DNA from: Rubrivivax sp.
GTDB lineage: Bacteria; Pseudomonadota; Gammaproteobacteria; Burkholderiales; Burkholderiaceae_C
Length of the DNA: 64,000 nt
Assembly (NCBI GenBank): GCA_016707445.1
Contig: JADJHR010000002.1
Coordinates: 62,001-126,000 of the forward strand
Reading direction: 5' to 3'
How positions within the stretch are numbered: the stretch's first letter is position 1; every line of letters starts with the position of its first letter. A program made the translations under genes and the position numbers. The notes under the pieces were generated by a model. The model was not told the DNA's origin and ran no database searches. It saw only the letters and a program-made list of their open reading frames with translations. Below are positions 44,980-54,882 of this stretch, piece after piece.

Positions 44980-45687
44980 ACCCTGATCCCGTGACAGCGC
45001 GCTCAGCAGCGGCCACGACATCGGGCCCACGCCCAGGCGCAGCCCGAAGTCAAGTGCCGGCCAGCCCTGCTGCAGCAGCGCCCAGACCAGGGCGCCGGCC
45101 AGCAGCGCCAGCAAGGTTGCCGGCCAGGTCGGCTGGTGGCGTTGAATCAACTGGATCAACAAGGCCGTGACCAGGCCAAGCATCAAGGCGGCCGGACGCA
45201 GAGCGGGCCAGCTGCTCAGGCCCAGTTGCGGATCAGGCAGCTGGCCGGCCAGCAAGGGCACCTGGCTGAACAGGATCACCAGCGCCACCCCGTTCATGAA
45301 GCCCGCCAGCACCGGCTGCGACACCAACCGGGTCAACTGTGCCAGACCCAGCGCCGCCAGCAGCAGCTGCAGCACGCCGGCCAGCGCCATCGCCAGCGCA
45401 CAGCCAGTCAATGCGCGGGCCAGCGTGGCGTCGGCGTCAGCCCCGGCGGCCGGCAGCGCCGCGCGGCCCGACAGGCCGTAGACCAGCCCGCCCACCACGG
45501 CCGTGACGAAACTGGCCGTCACGCCGACCCGGGCCGCATCGGCACCCAGCGGCGCGAACGCCAGCATGCCCAGCGTCAGCAGCACCGCCAGCACCGACAG
45601 GCTGCCCACGGCGCCTGCCAGAGCCGCGGTCCACCAAGTCTGGCTGGCGTCGGGTTGCATTGGGGCGGACGGGGTCGCTACGGCCAT
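44960..45687 (-). pseudogene. SulP-family anion transporter, N-terminal half only
   Basis: From the ATG at 45687 the frame encodes about 240 residues of a SulP (sulfate/bicarbonate-like) permease: 'AALAGAVGSLSVLAVLLTLG', 'RALTGCALAMALAGVLQLLL' and 'QLTRLVSQPVLAGFMNGVAL'. Intact members have 10 or more helices and a STAS domain, about 500-570 residues. Here similarity ends near 44975, exactly at the second copy of a 30-bp repeat of the YjgR-gene start, and the frame runs on as low-complexity sequence. The gene is truncated by a rearrangement. Transport function is unlikely. Confidence 0.8.
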
Positions 45688-45838
45688 GATCTGAGTGTCT
45701 CGCAGGGTGGAACCGACACATTCGAGGGCGAACCCGACGCAGCCCACGAGCTGCTTGGCCCCATCGGTAGAATCCCGCACCCCACCGACCGACGATCAGG
45801 TGTGCCGACGACCGGCGCGCCGAGGAGCCCTACCCACC

Positions 45839-46564
45839 ATGGCTGGACATTCCAAATGGGCCAACATCCAGCACCGCAAGGGCCGCCAGGACGAAAAGCG
45901 CGGCAAGGCCTGGACGCGCGTGATCCGCGAGATCATGGTCGCCGCGCGCCTGGGCGGGGGTGACCCATCGGCCAACCCGCGGCTGCGGCTGGCGATCGAG
46001 AAGGCCAAGGCCGTCAACCTGCCGGTCGAGACCGTCAAGCGCAACATCGACAAGGCCACCGGCAACCTCGAAGGCGTGAACTACGAAGAGATCCGCTACG
46101 AGGGCTACGGCATCGGTGGCGCGGCGGTGATCGTCGACTGCATGACCGACAACCGCGTGCGCACGGTGGCCGAGGTGCGCCACGCCTTCAGCAAGTACGG
46201 CGGCAACATGGGCACCGAAGGCTCGGTGGCCTTCCAGTTCAAGCACTGCGGGCAGTTCGTGTTCGCGCCTGGCGCCAGCGAAGACAAGGTGATGGAAGTG
46301 GCGCTCGACGCCGGTGCCGAGGACGTGATCAGCGGCGACGACGGCTCGATCGAGGTGCTGTGCGCGCCGGCTGACTTCGAGGCCGTGAAGACGGCGCTGG
46401 AAGGCGCGGGTTTGAAGCCCGAGGTGGCCGAAGTGACCATGCGCGCCGAGAACCCGGTCGAGATCACGGGCGACGACGCGCAGCGCATGCAGAAGCTGCT
46501 GGACGTGCTCGAGGACCTGGACGACGTGCAGGACGTCTTCCACAACGCCTTGCTCGGCGAATGA
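45839..46564 (+). CDS. yebC: YebC/PmpR-family protein
   Basis: The protein has 241 residues, beginning 'MAGHSKWANIQHRKGRQDEK', the hallmark of the family, with 'AKAVNLPVETVKRNIDKATG' and 'YEGYGIGGAAVIVDCMTDN'. YebC proteins were long annotated as transcriptional regulators; more recent work on the family points to a role in translation of proline-rich stretches. It opens the core gene run and is followed by purD after eight bases. Confidence 0.96.
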   Translation: MAGHSKWANIQHRKGRQDEKRGKAWTRVIREIMVAARLGGGDPSANPRLRLAIEKAKAVNLPVETVKRNIDKATGNLEGVNYEEIRYEGYGIGGAAVIVDCMTDNRVRTVAEVRHAFSKYGGNMGTEGSVAFQFKHCGQFVFAPGASEDKVMEVALDAGAEDVISGDDGSIEVLCAPADFEAVKTALEGAGLKPEVAEVTMRAENPVEITGDDAQRMQKLLDVLEDLDDVQDVFHNALLGE

Positions 46565-46571
46565 GGCGGCG

Positions 46572-47855
46572 ATGAAGGTCCTGGTCATCGGCGGCGGCGG
46601 GCGCGAGCACGCGCTGGCCTGGAAGCTGGCGCAGGCCGGACGGGTGCAGACGGTCTACGTCGCTCCGGGCAACGGCGGCACGGCCACCGAGCCCGGCGTG
46701 CGCAACCTGCCGCTGTCCGACCCCGCGCAACTGGCCGACTTTGCCGAGCAGGAGAAGGTGGCGCTGACCGTGGTCGGCCCCGAGGCGCCGCTGGCCGCCG
46801 GCGTGGTCGACCTGTTCCGCGCGCGCGGGCTGCGCATCTTCGGCCCCACGCAGGCGGCGGCCCAGCTCGAAAGCTCCAAGGCCTTCAGCAAGGCCTTCAT
46901 GCAGCGCCACCGGATCCCGACCGCGCGCGCGCAGACCTTTGCCGACGCCGCGCTGGCGCACGCCTATGTCGACGCCGAAGGCGCGCCCGATCGTCATCAA
47001 GGCCGACGGCCTGGCGGCCGGCAAGGGCGTGGTGGTGGCGATGACGCTGGCCGAGGCGCACGCCGCCATCGACGACATGCTGGGTGCCAACACGCTGGGG
47101 GTGCAGCACAACGCCGACGGCGCACGGGTGGTGATCGAGGAGTTCATGGTCGGCGAAGAGGCCAGCTTCATGGTCATCGCCAACGGCAGCCAGGTGCTGT
47201 CGCTGGCCACCAGCCAGGACCACAAGCGCATCGGCGACGGCGACACCGGCCCCAACACCGGCGGCATGGGCGCCTATTCGCCGGCACCGGTGGTCACGCC
47301 CAACGTGCATGCGCGCGTGATGCAGGAGATCATCCAGCCCACACTGGCCGGCATGGTGCGCGAGGGCATGCCCTTCAGCGGATTCCTGTACGCCGGGCTG
47401 ATGATCGACGCCAAGGCGTGCCGCGCACGGTCGAGTTCAACTGCCGCCTTGGTGACCCCGAAGCCGAGGTCATCCTGATGCGCCTGAAGAGCGACCTGTT
47501 CGAGGTGTTGATGCAGGCCGCCGACGGTGCGCTGGACAAGGTCGAGCTGCAATGGGACCGCCGCACGGCGCTGGGCGTGGTGATGGCGGCAGCCGGCTAC
47601 CCGGCTGCGCCGCGCAAGGGCGACGTGATCAGCATCGGGCCCGCGGCCGAAGCCGACGACCTGAAGGTCTTTCACGCCGGCACCACACGTGTCGACGGCC
47701 CGCTGAGCAGCAGCGGCGGCCGCGTGCTGTGCGTCACCGCGCTGGGCGACTCGGTGCGCCTGGCGCAGCAGCGTGCCTATGAGGGCGTGGGCGCCATTCG
47801 GTTCGACGGCGCGCAATGGCGCAGCGACATCGGCCACAGGGCGATCAGGCATTGA
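46572..47855 (+). pseudogene. purD: Phosphoribosylamine-glycine ligase, with two compensating frameshifts
   Basis: The ATP-grasp enzyme of purine synthesis is readable over its whole length, about 427 residues. The start 'MKVLVIGGGGREHALAWKLA' and the end ('RTALGVVMAAAGYPAAPRKG') share one frame; the middle ('IVIKADGLAAGKGVVVAMTL', 'TGPNTGGMGAYSPAPVVTP') is in another. One extra base near 46986 (after 'DAEGAP') and one missing base near 47419 (before 'VPRTVEFNCRLGDPEAE') account for everything. Both changes lie in GC-rich runs of an essential biosynthetic gene, so sequencing error is the likeliest cause. Confidence 0.92.
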
Positions 47856-47857
47856 CG

Positions 47858-48778
47858 ATGAACACACAGCCCGTTCGCGACTATCTGCTCGGCCTGCAAG
47901 GCCGCATCGTCGACACACTGCAGACCGAGGACGGCAAGGCTTTCGTCAGCGACGGCTGGACGCGCCGAGCCGGCGGCCGGCTCGAAGGCGACGGCCTGTC
48001 GCAGCTGGTCGAAGAAGGCAACCTGCTCGAGCGCGGCGGCTGCAACTTCAGCCACGTCAAGGGGCAGACGCTGCCGCCGTCGGCCACCCAGCACCGGCCC
48101 GAACTGGCCGGCGCGCCCTTCGAGGCGATGGGCGTGTCGCTGGTCTTCCACCCGCGCAACCCGCACGTGCCCACGGTGCACATGAACGTGCGCATGTTCG
48201 CCGCGCTGCCCGAGGGCAAGGCGCCGGTGGTGTGGTTCGGCGGCGGCATGGACCTGACGCCCTACTACGGCTTCGAGGAAGACGCGGCGCACTTCCACCG
48301 CACCTGCCGCGACGCGCTGGCGCCCTTCGGGCCGGACCTGCACCCGCGCTTCAAGCGCTGGTGCGACGACTACTTCTTCCTCAAGCACCGCAACGAAGCG
48401 CGCGGCATCGGCGGCATCTTCTTCGACGACTTTTCCGAGCTTGGCTTCGAGCCCAGCTTTGCGATGACACGTGCGGTGGGCGACGCGTTTGTCGACGCCT
48501 ATCTGCCCATCGTGCGCCGCCGCCGCGACCTGCCCTACGGCGAGCGCGAACGCGACTTCCAGGCCTACCGGCGCGGGCGCTACGTCGAGTTCAACCTGGT
48601 GTTCGACCGCGGCACGCTGTTCGGCCTGCAATCGGGCGGGCGCACCGAGAGCATCCTGATGTCGATGCCGCCGATCGTGAAGTGGCGCTACGACTGGAAG
48701 CCCGAGGCCGGCACGCCTGAGGCGCGCCTGTACAGCGACTTCCTGCGTCCCCGCGACTGGGCCGAGTGGACACCGTGA
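47858..48778 (+). CDS. hemF: Oxygen-dependent coproporphyrinogen III oxidase
   Basis: This 306-residue enzyme of haem synthesis decarboxylates coproporphyrinogen III to protoporphyrinogen IX using O2. Signatures are 'GGCNFSHVKGQTLPPSAT', 'WFGGGMDLTPYYGFEEDAAH', 'FKRWCDDYFFLKHRNEARG' and 'YVEFNLVFDRGTLFGLQSGG'. The ATG at 47858 is preferred over an upstream in-frame start. Its stop overlaps the GTG of nadD. Its presence implies aerobic growth. Confidence 0.96.
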   Translation: MNTQPVRDYLLGLQGRIVDTLQTEDGKAFVSDGWTRRAGGRLEGDGLSQLVEEGNLLERGGCNFSHVKGQTLPPSATQHRPELAGAPFEAMGVSLVFHPRNPHVPTVHMNVRMFAALPEGKAPVVWFGGGMDLTPYYGFEEDAAHFHRTCRDALAPFGPDLHPRFKRWCDDYFFLKHRNEARGIGGIFFDDFSELGFEPSFAMTRAVGDAFVDAYLPIVRRRRDLPYGERERDFQAYRRGRYVEFNLVFDRGTLFGLQSGGRTESILMSMPPIVKWRYDWKPEAGTPEARLYSDFLRPRDWAEWTP

Positions 48779-49370
48779 ACGCCCGCATCGGGATCTTCGG
48801 CGGCAGCTTCGACCCGGTCCACAACGCGCACCTGGCGCTGGCGCGCACCGCGCTGGCCGAATTGCCGCTGGACCGCGTGTTGTGGATCCCGGCCGGCCAG
48901 CCCTGGCAGAAGTCGCGTGAACTGGGCGCGGCCGTGCACCGCGAGGCCATGCTGCGCCTGGCCATCGGCGGCGAGCCGCGCTTCACGCTGGACCGCCGCG
49001 AACTCGAACGCACCGGCCCCAGCTACACGCTGGACACGGTGCGCGAGCTGCGCGCCGAATGGCCCGATGCGCTGCTGTTCCTGCTCATCGGGCAAGACCA
49101 GTACGCCGGGCTGCACACCTGGGACCATTGGCAGGACCTGCTGCAACTGGTGGTGCTGGCGGTGGCCAACCGGCCCGGCAGCCCGCCGGCGGTGAATGCC
49201 GCGGTGCGGCCCATCCGCACCAGGAGGTGCCGCTGGCGATGCTCGACATCGCCGCCACCGACATCCGCCAGCGCGTGGCGCAGGGCCAGGGCATCGCCCA
49301 TCTGGTGCCGCCCGATGTGGCGCGCTATATTGAACAGCAGGGGCTCTACCGCCTCAAACCCGGACCCTGA
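48775..49370 (+). pseudogene. nadD: Nicotinate-nucleotide adenylyltransferase, with a frameshift
   Basis: The N-terminal two thirds read 'RIGIFGGSFDPVHNAHLALA' (nucleotide-binding motif) through 'LIGQDQYAGLHTWDHWQDLL'. The C-terminal part ('HPHQEVPLAMLDIAATDIRQ', 'LVPPDVARYIEQQGLYRL') is in the next frame, with the change at about 49210. One added base after GTGCGG restores a protein of about 200 residues. The start is GTG at 48775, overlapping the hemF stop as GTGA, or GTG at 48766. The enzyme makes NaAD for NAD synthesis and is essential, so error in the sequence is likely. Confidence 0.92.
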
Positions 49371-50000
49371 ATGGACATTCGAAAGCTGCAGAGGGCCATC
49401 GTCGATGGCCTCGAGGACGTGAAGGCGCAGAACATCGTCGTCTTCAACACCGAACACCTCTCCCCGCTGTTCGAGCGCGTGATCATCGCCTCGGGCACCA
49501 GCAACCGGCAGACCAAGGCGCTGGCATCCAGCGTGCGCGAGACCGTCAAGAAGCGCGGCCTGGCCGTGCTGCGCACCGAAGGCGAGGACAACGGCGAGTG
49601 GATCATCGTCGACTGCGGGGCCGCGGTGGCGCACATCATGCAACCGGCCATCCGCGACTACTACCGTCTCGAAGAGCTGTGGGGCGGCAAGTCGGTGAAG
49701 CTGAAGTTCGGCGACAAGTCAGTCGGTCTGGTCAAGGCCAGCGAGCCCGAACCGGCCCCGAAGAAGGTGGCGACCAAGAAGGCGGTCGCAAAGAAGGTGC
49801 CGGCCACACCGGCCGCCCGCAAGGCGGCTGCCACCAAGGACGCCAACCGCACGGCGGCGTTCAAGCGGGTGGCCGCCAAGTCGCCGGCGCGCCGGGCCCC
49901 GGCCAAGACCGCTGCAAGCAAGGCGCCGGCGACCAAGGCGCCCGCGCGCAAGGCGGCACCGCGCAAGACCGCCACGGCCAAGCCCAGCCGCAAGGCTTGA
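49371..50000 (+). CDS. rsfS: Ribosome silencing factor RsfS with a Lys/Ala-rich tail
   Basis: This 209-residue protein has residues 1-115 forming the Iojap/RsfS domain ('DVKAQNIVVFNTEHLSPLFE', 'EWIIVDCGAAVAHIM', 'YYRLEELW'), which binds uL14 and blocks subunit joining in starvation. Residues about 120-209 are a tail of Lys, Ala, Pro and Thr repeats ('KKVATKKAVAKKVP', 'KAPARKAAPRKT'), like histone H1 C termini. RsfS is usually only 105-140 residues. The tail should be disordered and bind nucleic acid. It starts on the base after the nadD stop. Confidence 0.95.
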   Translation: MDIRKLQRAIVDGLEDVKAQNIVVFNTEHLSPLFERVIIASGTSNRQTKALASSVRETVKKRGLAVLRTEGEDNGEWIIVDCGAAVAHIMQPAIRDYYRLEELWGGKSVKLKFGDKSVGLVKASEPEPAPKKVATKKAVAKKVPATPAARKAAATKDANRTAAFKRVAAKSPARRAPAKTAASKAPATKAPARKAAPRKTATAKPSRKA

Positions 50001-50004
50001 CGCG

Positions 50005-50471
50005 ATGAAGCTGCTGGTGGTGGCCGTGGGCCAACGCCAGCCAGCCTGGGCCGACCAGGCCTGGGCCGACTTTGCCAAGCGTTTTCCGCCCGAGATGCGG
50101 CTGGAACTGAAGGCGCTGAAGGCCGAACCGCGCAGCGGCAAGAGCGCCGAACAGTGCATGGCCGCCGAGGCCCGGCGCATCGACGCCGCGCTGCCCAAGG
50201 GCGCACGCCGCGTGTTGTTGGACGAGCACGGCAGCCGCCTGAGCAGCGCGCAGCTGGCCGAGCGCCTGGGCTTCTGGCGCGGCGACGGGCGCGACGTGGC
50301 GCTGCTGATCGGCGGCCCCGACGGGCTGGACCCGAGCTGAAGGCCGGCGCCGACGAGACGCTGCGCCTGTCCGACCTGACGCTGCCGCATGCGCTGGCGC
50401 GCGTGCTGCTGGCCGAGGCGCTGTACCGTGCCTGGTCGCTGCACCAGGGTCATCCGTACCACCGCGAGTAG
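50005..50471 (+). pseudogene. rlmH: 23S rRNA pseudouridine-1915 N3-methyltransferase, with a frameshift
   Basis: The gene starts 'MKLLVVAVGQRQPAWADQAW' and reaches the SAM-binding loop 'VALLIGGPDGLDP', where the frame meets TGA at 50338-50340. The next frame continues 'ELKAGADETLRLSDLTLPHA' and ends with the conserved RlmH tail 'HQGHPYHRE'. One missing G near 50334 explains it; restored length is about 155 residues, normal for the family. RlmH methylates 23S rRNA at position 1915. It follows rsfS by four bases, the usual order. Confidence 0.93.
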
Positions 50472-50475
50472 CCCC

Positions 50476-51099
50476 ATGTCACTGCCCAATCAATTCGACT
50501 TCGTCTACCTGGCCAGCCAGAGCCCGCGCCGCGTGCAACTGCTGGACCAGCTGGGCGTGGCGCACAAGCCGCTGCTGCCCGGCCGTGACGAGAACGCCGA
50601 GGCGCTGGAGGTCGAGCGCAGCCGCGAACTGCCGATGCTGTACGTGCAGCGCGTGACGCTGCGCAAGCTGGCGGCCGCGCGCAAGCGGCTGGATCAACGC
50701 CGCCTGCCCGAAGCGCCGATCCTGGTGGCCGACACCACGGTGGCGCTGGGCCGTCGCATCCTGGGCAAACCGGGCAACCCGGACGAGGCCCGCGCGATGC
50801 TGAGCGCGCTGTCGGGGCGCAGCCACCGCGTCTTGACGGCGGTGGCCGTCAGCGCCGGCAAGCTGCACTACATGGAAGTCAGCGTGTCGCGCGTGCGTTT
50901 TGCGCCGCTGTCGGCGATGACCATCCAGCGCTACGTCGACAGCGGCGAACCGCAGGGCAAGGCCGGCGCCTACGCCATCCAGGGCCGCATCGCGGCGTGG
51001 ATAGAACACATCGAAGGCAGCTACACCGGCATCATGGGCCTGCCGCTGCATGAGACCGCACTGCTGCTGTCGCGCGCGCGGGTGCGGCTGCAGCTGTAG
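50476..51099 (+). CDS. maf: Maf-family nucleotide pyrophosphatase (YhdE type)
   Basis: This 207-residue protein has the N-terminal 'LASQSPRRVQLLDQLGV', 'PILVADTTVALGRRILGKPG' and the C-terminal 'GKAGAYAIQGRIAAWIEHIE', with 'YTGIMGLPLHET' last. These are Maf signatures; the dTTP/UTP-type YhdE subfamily hydrolyses non-canonical or pyrimidine nucleotides and affects septum formation. The ATG at 50476 follows the rlmH stop after four bases. Confidence 0.94.
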   Translation: MSLPNQFDFVYLASQSPRRVQLLDQLGVAHKPLLPGRDENAEALEVERSRELPMLYVQRVTLRKLAAARKRLDQRRLPEAPILVADTTVALGRRILGKPGNPDEARAMLSALSGRSHRVLTAVAVSAGKLHYMEVSVSRVRFAPLSAMTIQRYVDSGEPQGKAGAYAIQGRIAAWIEHIEGSYTGIMGLPLHETALLLSRARVRLQL

Positions 51100-51130
51100 G
51101 GAAAGTCGCGGCGGGCACTAGACTCTGCCG

Positions 51131-52607
<1,477 letters not shown>

Positions 52608-52893
52608 TGCCGGCCCGGCCGCCGGGGCCGCCGGGGGGCCGCGGCGCCGGCCCGTTCCCGGGAGTAACCCGCCTGCCGGCCTTCTCTGCGAGCGCGTCCC
52701 CATGGACGCCGCGTGGGCTGGGTTCGAAAGCGTCGCGCTGCTCCGGCGCGGCAGCCAGCAATCCGGGGATCCACAGGGCAGGCAAAGTGCTTTGCGGATC
52801 CTCGGCACCAGGGGTGGCAGCCCGCAGGGCCCGGGTCGACCGCGGGACTGCGACAATCACGCCACACTGACCGACCGTGCCGATGACCAGACC

Positions 52894-53184
52894 GTGAACC
52901 GCGACGACCTACTGCAGCAACTGTCATCGAGCAAGGCCGAGCTCGCCCGTCGGTTCGGGGTGACGGGTCTCGCGCTCTTTGGGTCGGTCGTCCGCGATTC
53001 GGCGTATGCCGACAGCGATGTGGACATCCTGGTCTCGTTCGACGGACCAGCCACGTCGGCACGCTACTTCGGGGTTCAGTTCTTCCTTGAGGACCTGCTG
53101 GGGCGGAGGGTGGACCTCGTGACCGACAAGGCGCTTCGCCCCGAACTTCGGCCCTACGTCGAGCGCGAGGCCGTGCATGTCTGA
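52894..53184 (+). CDS. MNT-type nucleotidyltransferase antitoxin
   Basis: This 96-residue minimal nucleotidyltransferase has the catalytic pattern 'GSVVRDSAYADSDVDI', then 'DLLGRRVDLVTDKAL'. MntA antitoxins of MNT/HEPN modules add AMP to the HEPN toxin. The start is GTG at 52894; a longer frame to 52702 has no support. It overlaps the HEPN gene by eight bases, the usual arrangement, but that partner is truncated here. The 286 bases upstream, after rng, hold only a very GC-rich, strongly self-complementary stretch at about 52610-52670 that could terminate rng. Confidence 0.88.
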   Translation: MNRDDLLQQLSSSKAELARRFGVTGLALFGSVVRDSAYADSDVDILVSFDGPATSARYFGVQFFLEDLLGRRVDLVTDKALRPELRPYVEREAVHV

Positions 53185-53329
53185 CGGTATGCGCGAGTGG
53201 CGCTTCTACGTCGATGACATGATCGTCTTCGGCGGGAAGGTGCTGACCTACACCGCAGGGATGGATCAGAGCGCCTTTGTCGCCAACACGCTGGTGTTCG
53301 ATGTGACGCTGCGAAACCTGGAACGAACC
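53177..53329 (+). pseudogene. HEPN-domain toxin (HepT/DUF86), 5' fragment
   Basis: The first about 49 residues ('MREWRFYVDDMIVFGGKVLT', 'FVANTLVFDVTLRNLE') match the start of HepT/DUF86 toxins, which run to about 110-140 residues. At about 53325 the sequence switches to an IS66 transposase, so the catalytic Rx4-6H motif is lost. The toxin cannot be functional, leaving the antitoxin orphaned. Confidence 0.8.
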
Positions 53330-53629
53330 ACCTGGAACGCGCGCTGCGACCGATTCCGATGGGACGCAGGAACTGGTTGTTCTGCTGGACCGAGGTCGGC
53401 GCCAGGCATGCCGGCATCGTGCAGAGCCTGCTCGCCACTTGCCGGCTGCACGGCATCGATGCGACAACCTACCTGATCGACGTGCTGCAGCGCGTCGGCC
53501 AGCATCCAGCCAGCCGTGTCGCCGAACTCACGCCCAGGCTGTGGAAGCAGCACTTCACCGACCAACCCCTGCGGTCGGACTTGCACGGGATTGGCGTGTA
53601 GGCAAGAACGCCGCGGGGTTACCGCTTAC
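53330..53629 (+). mobile_element. IS66-family element remnant (transposase C terminus and right end)
   Basis: The frame ending at 53601 encodes 'HLERALRPIPMGRRNWLFCW', 'GIVQSLLATCRLHGIDATTY' and 'LTPRLWKQHFTDQPLRSDLH', which match the C-terminal end of IS66-type TnpC transposases. The following bases end in CGCTTAC at 53629, whose complement begins GTAAGCG, as IS66 terminal repeats do. The left end, the accessory genes and most of the transposase are missing, so it cannot move by itself. It joins directly to the cut hepT gene. Confidence 0.8.
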
Positions 53630-53760
53630 CCTCGTACCGATCCACGAGGCCGCGGGCCATGGGTCTGCCCGGGTGCGGGGCGCACATCCCAAAGTGCCGT
53701 CACGCAAGACTCTGTGCCGCCATCACTGAGCACTTGCCCAGCGCGCATACAGTGCAGCCC

Positions 53761-54882
53761 ATGAAACAGCTGGGCCCCTTCCTCAGCCAGCAGCTCGGCA
53801 TCGAGCCCTGGGTCGCGTCGCTGATCGTCATCGCGCTGGCCACGCTGCTGCTCAATCAGCTGGCGCAGCTGCTGTTACGCCATGCGGTCAAGGTCACGCA
53901 GCGCACGGCGTCGGTCTGGGACGACGCGCTGGTGGGCACCGCCGGGCGGCCGCTGCTGCTGGCGATGTGGATCGTTGGCGCCGGGTTCATGGCGCGTGTG
54001 CTGCAGACGCAGATCGACGACAACTTTCTGACTGAGGCGCTGGCGCTGCGCGACGTGGCGCTGATCGTCTGCGTGACCTGGTTTCTGGTGCGTTTCATCG
54101 GCCGTGTCGGCCATAACGTGATCGCGGCGCGCGAGTCGCGTGGCGACGAGGTCGACCACACGACGGTCGACGCGCTGGGCAAGCTGGCGCGGCTGGTCAC
54201 GGTGCTGGTGGCCCTGATCACGGCCGCGCAGACGCTGGGCTTTCAGATCACCGGCTTGCTGGCGCTGGGCGGCGTGGGCGGCATCGCGGTGGGCTTCGCG
54301 GCGAAGGACCTGCTGGCCAACTTCTTCGGCGGCTTGACGATCTATCTCGACCGGCCGTTCAGCGTGGGCGACTGGATCCGCTCGCCCGACAAGGCGATCG
54401 AGGGTTCGGTCGAATACATCAGCTGGCGCCACACGCGCATCCGCGCCTTCAACAAGAACCCGATCTACGTGCCCAACGCGGTGTTCACCAGCATCGTGGT
54501 GGAGAACCCGTCGCGCATGAGCCACCGCCGCATCAAGGAGACGATCGGCCTGCGCTACGACGACTTCGACAAGGTCGAGGCCATTGCTGCCGACATCAAG
54601 GTCATGCTGCAGTCGCATCCCGACATCGACCAGACGGCCACGCTGATCGTCAACTTCAATCGCTTTGGCCCCTCGTCGCTGGACCTGATGGTCTACACCT
54701 TCACGCGCACCACCGCCTGGGTGGCCTTCCAGCAGATCAAGCAGGATGTGCTGCTGCGCATCGGCACGATCGTCGCCGGCCACGGCGCCGAGATCGCGTT
54801 TCCGACGCGCACGCTGCACCTGCAGCAGGCGGTGGTCGAAGAAGGGCTGCAGCCGGATGGCGTTCAGCCCGGCGGCTTGTAG
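53761..54882 (+). CDS. Small-conductance mechanosensitive channel family protein
   Basis: This 373-residue MscS-type channel has an N-terminal helical region with about four membrane segments, the pore helix and beta domain 'LLALGGVGGIAVGFAAKDLL', 'NFFGGLTIYLDRPFSVGDWI' and 'FNKNPIYVPNAVFTSIVVEN', and a C-terminal cytoplasmic domain. It releases solutes on hypo-osmotic shock. The ATG at 53761 is chosen although the frame is open upstream. Its end overlaps the opposing lipase-like gene by 19 bases, and a degraded copy of its 3' part recurs at 58217. Confidence 0.92.
   Translation: MKQLGPFLSQQLGIEPWVASLIVIALATLLLNQLAQLLLRHAVKVTQRTASVWDDALVGTAGRPLLLAMWIVGAGFMARVLQTQIDDNFLTEALALRDVALIVCVTWFLVRFIGRVGHNVIAARESRGDEVDHTTVDALGKLARLVTVLVALITAAQTLGFQITGLLALGGVGGIAVGFAAKDLLANFFGGLTIYLDRPFSVGDWIRSPDKAIEGSVEYISWRHTRIRAFNKNPIYVPNAVFTSIVVENPSRMSHRRIKETIGLRYDDFDKVEAIAADIKVMLQSHPDIDQTATLIVNFNRFGPSSLDLMVYTFTRTTAWVAFQQIKQDVLLRIGTIVAGHGAEIAFPTRTLHLQQAVVEEGLQPDGVQPGGL

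Noticed and set aside
49720..50000. Separate histone-like gene
   Set aside because: The Lys/Ala-rich sequence is in frame with RsfS without a stop or new ribosome site, so it is a tail of that protein.
53330..53629. Active IS66 insertion sequence
   Set aside because: Only the transposase C terminus and one end are present; left end, tnpA, tnpB and most of tnpC are missing.
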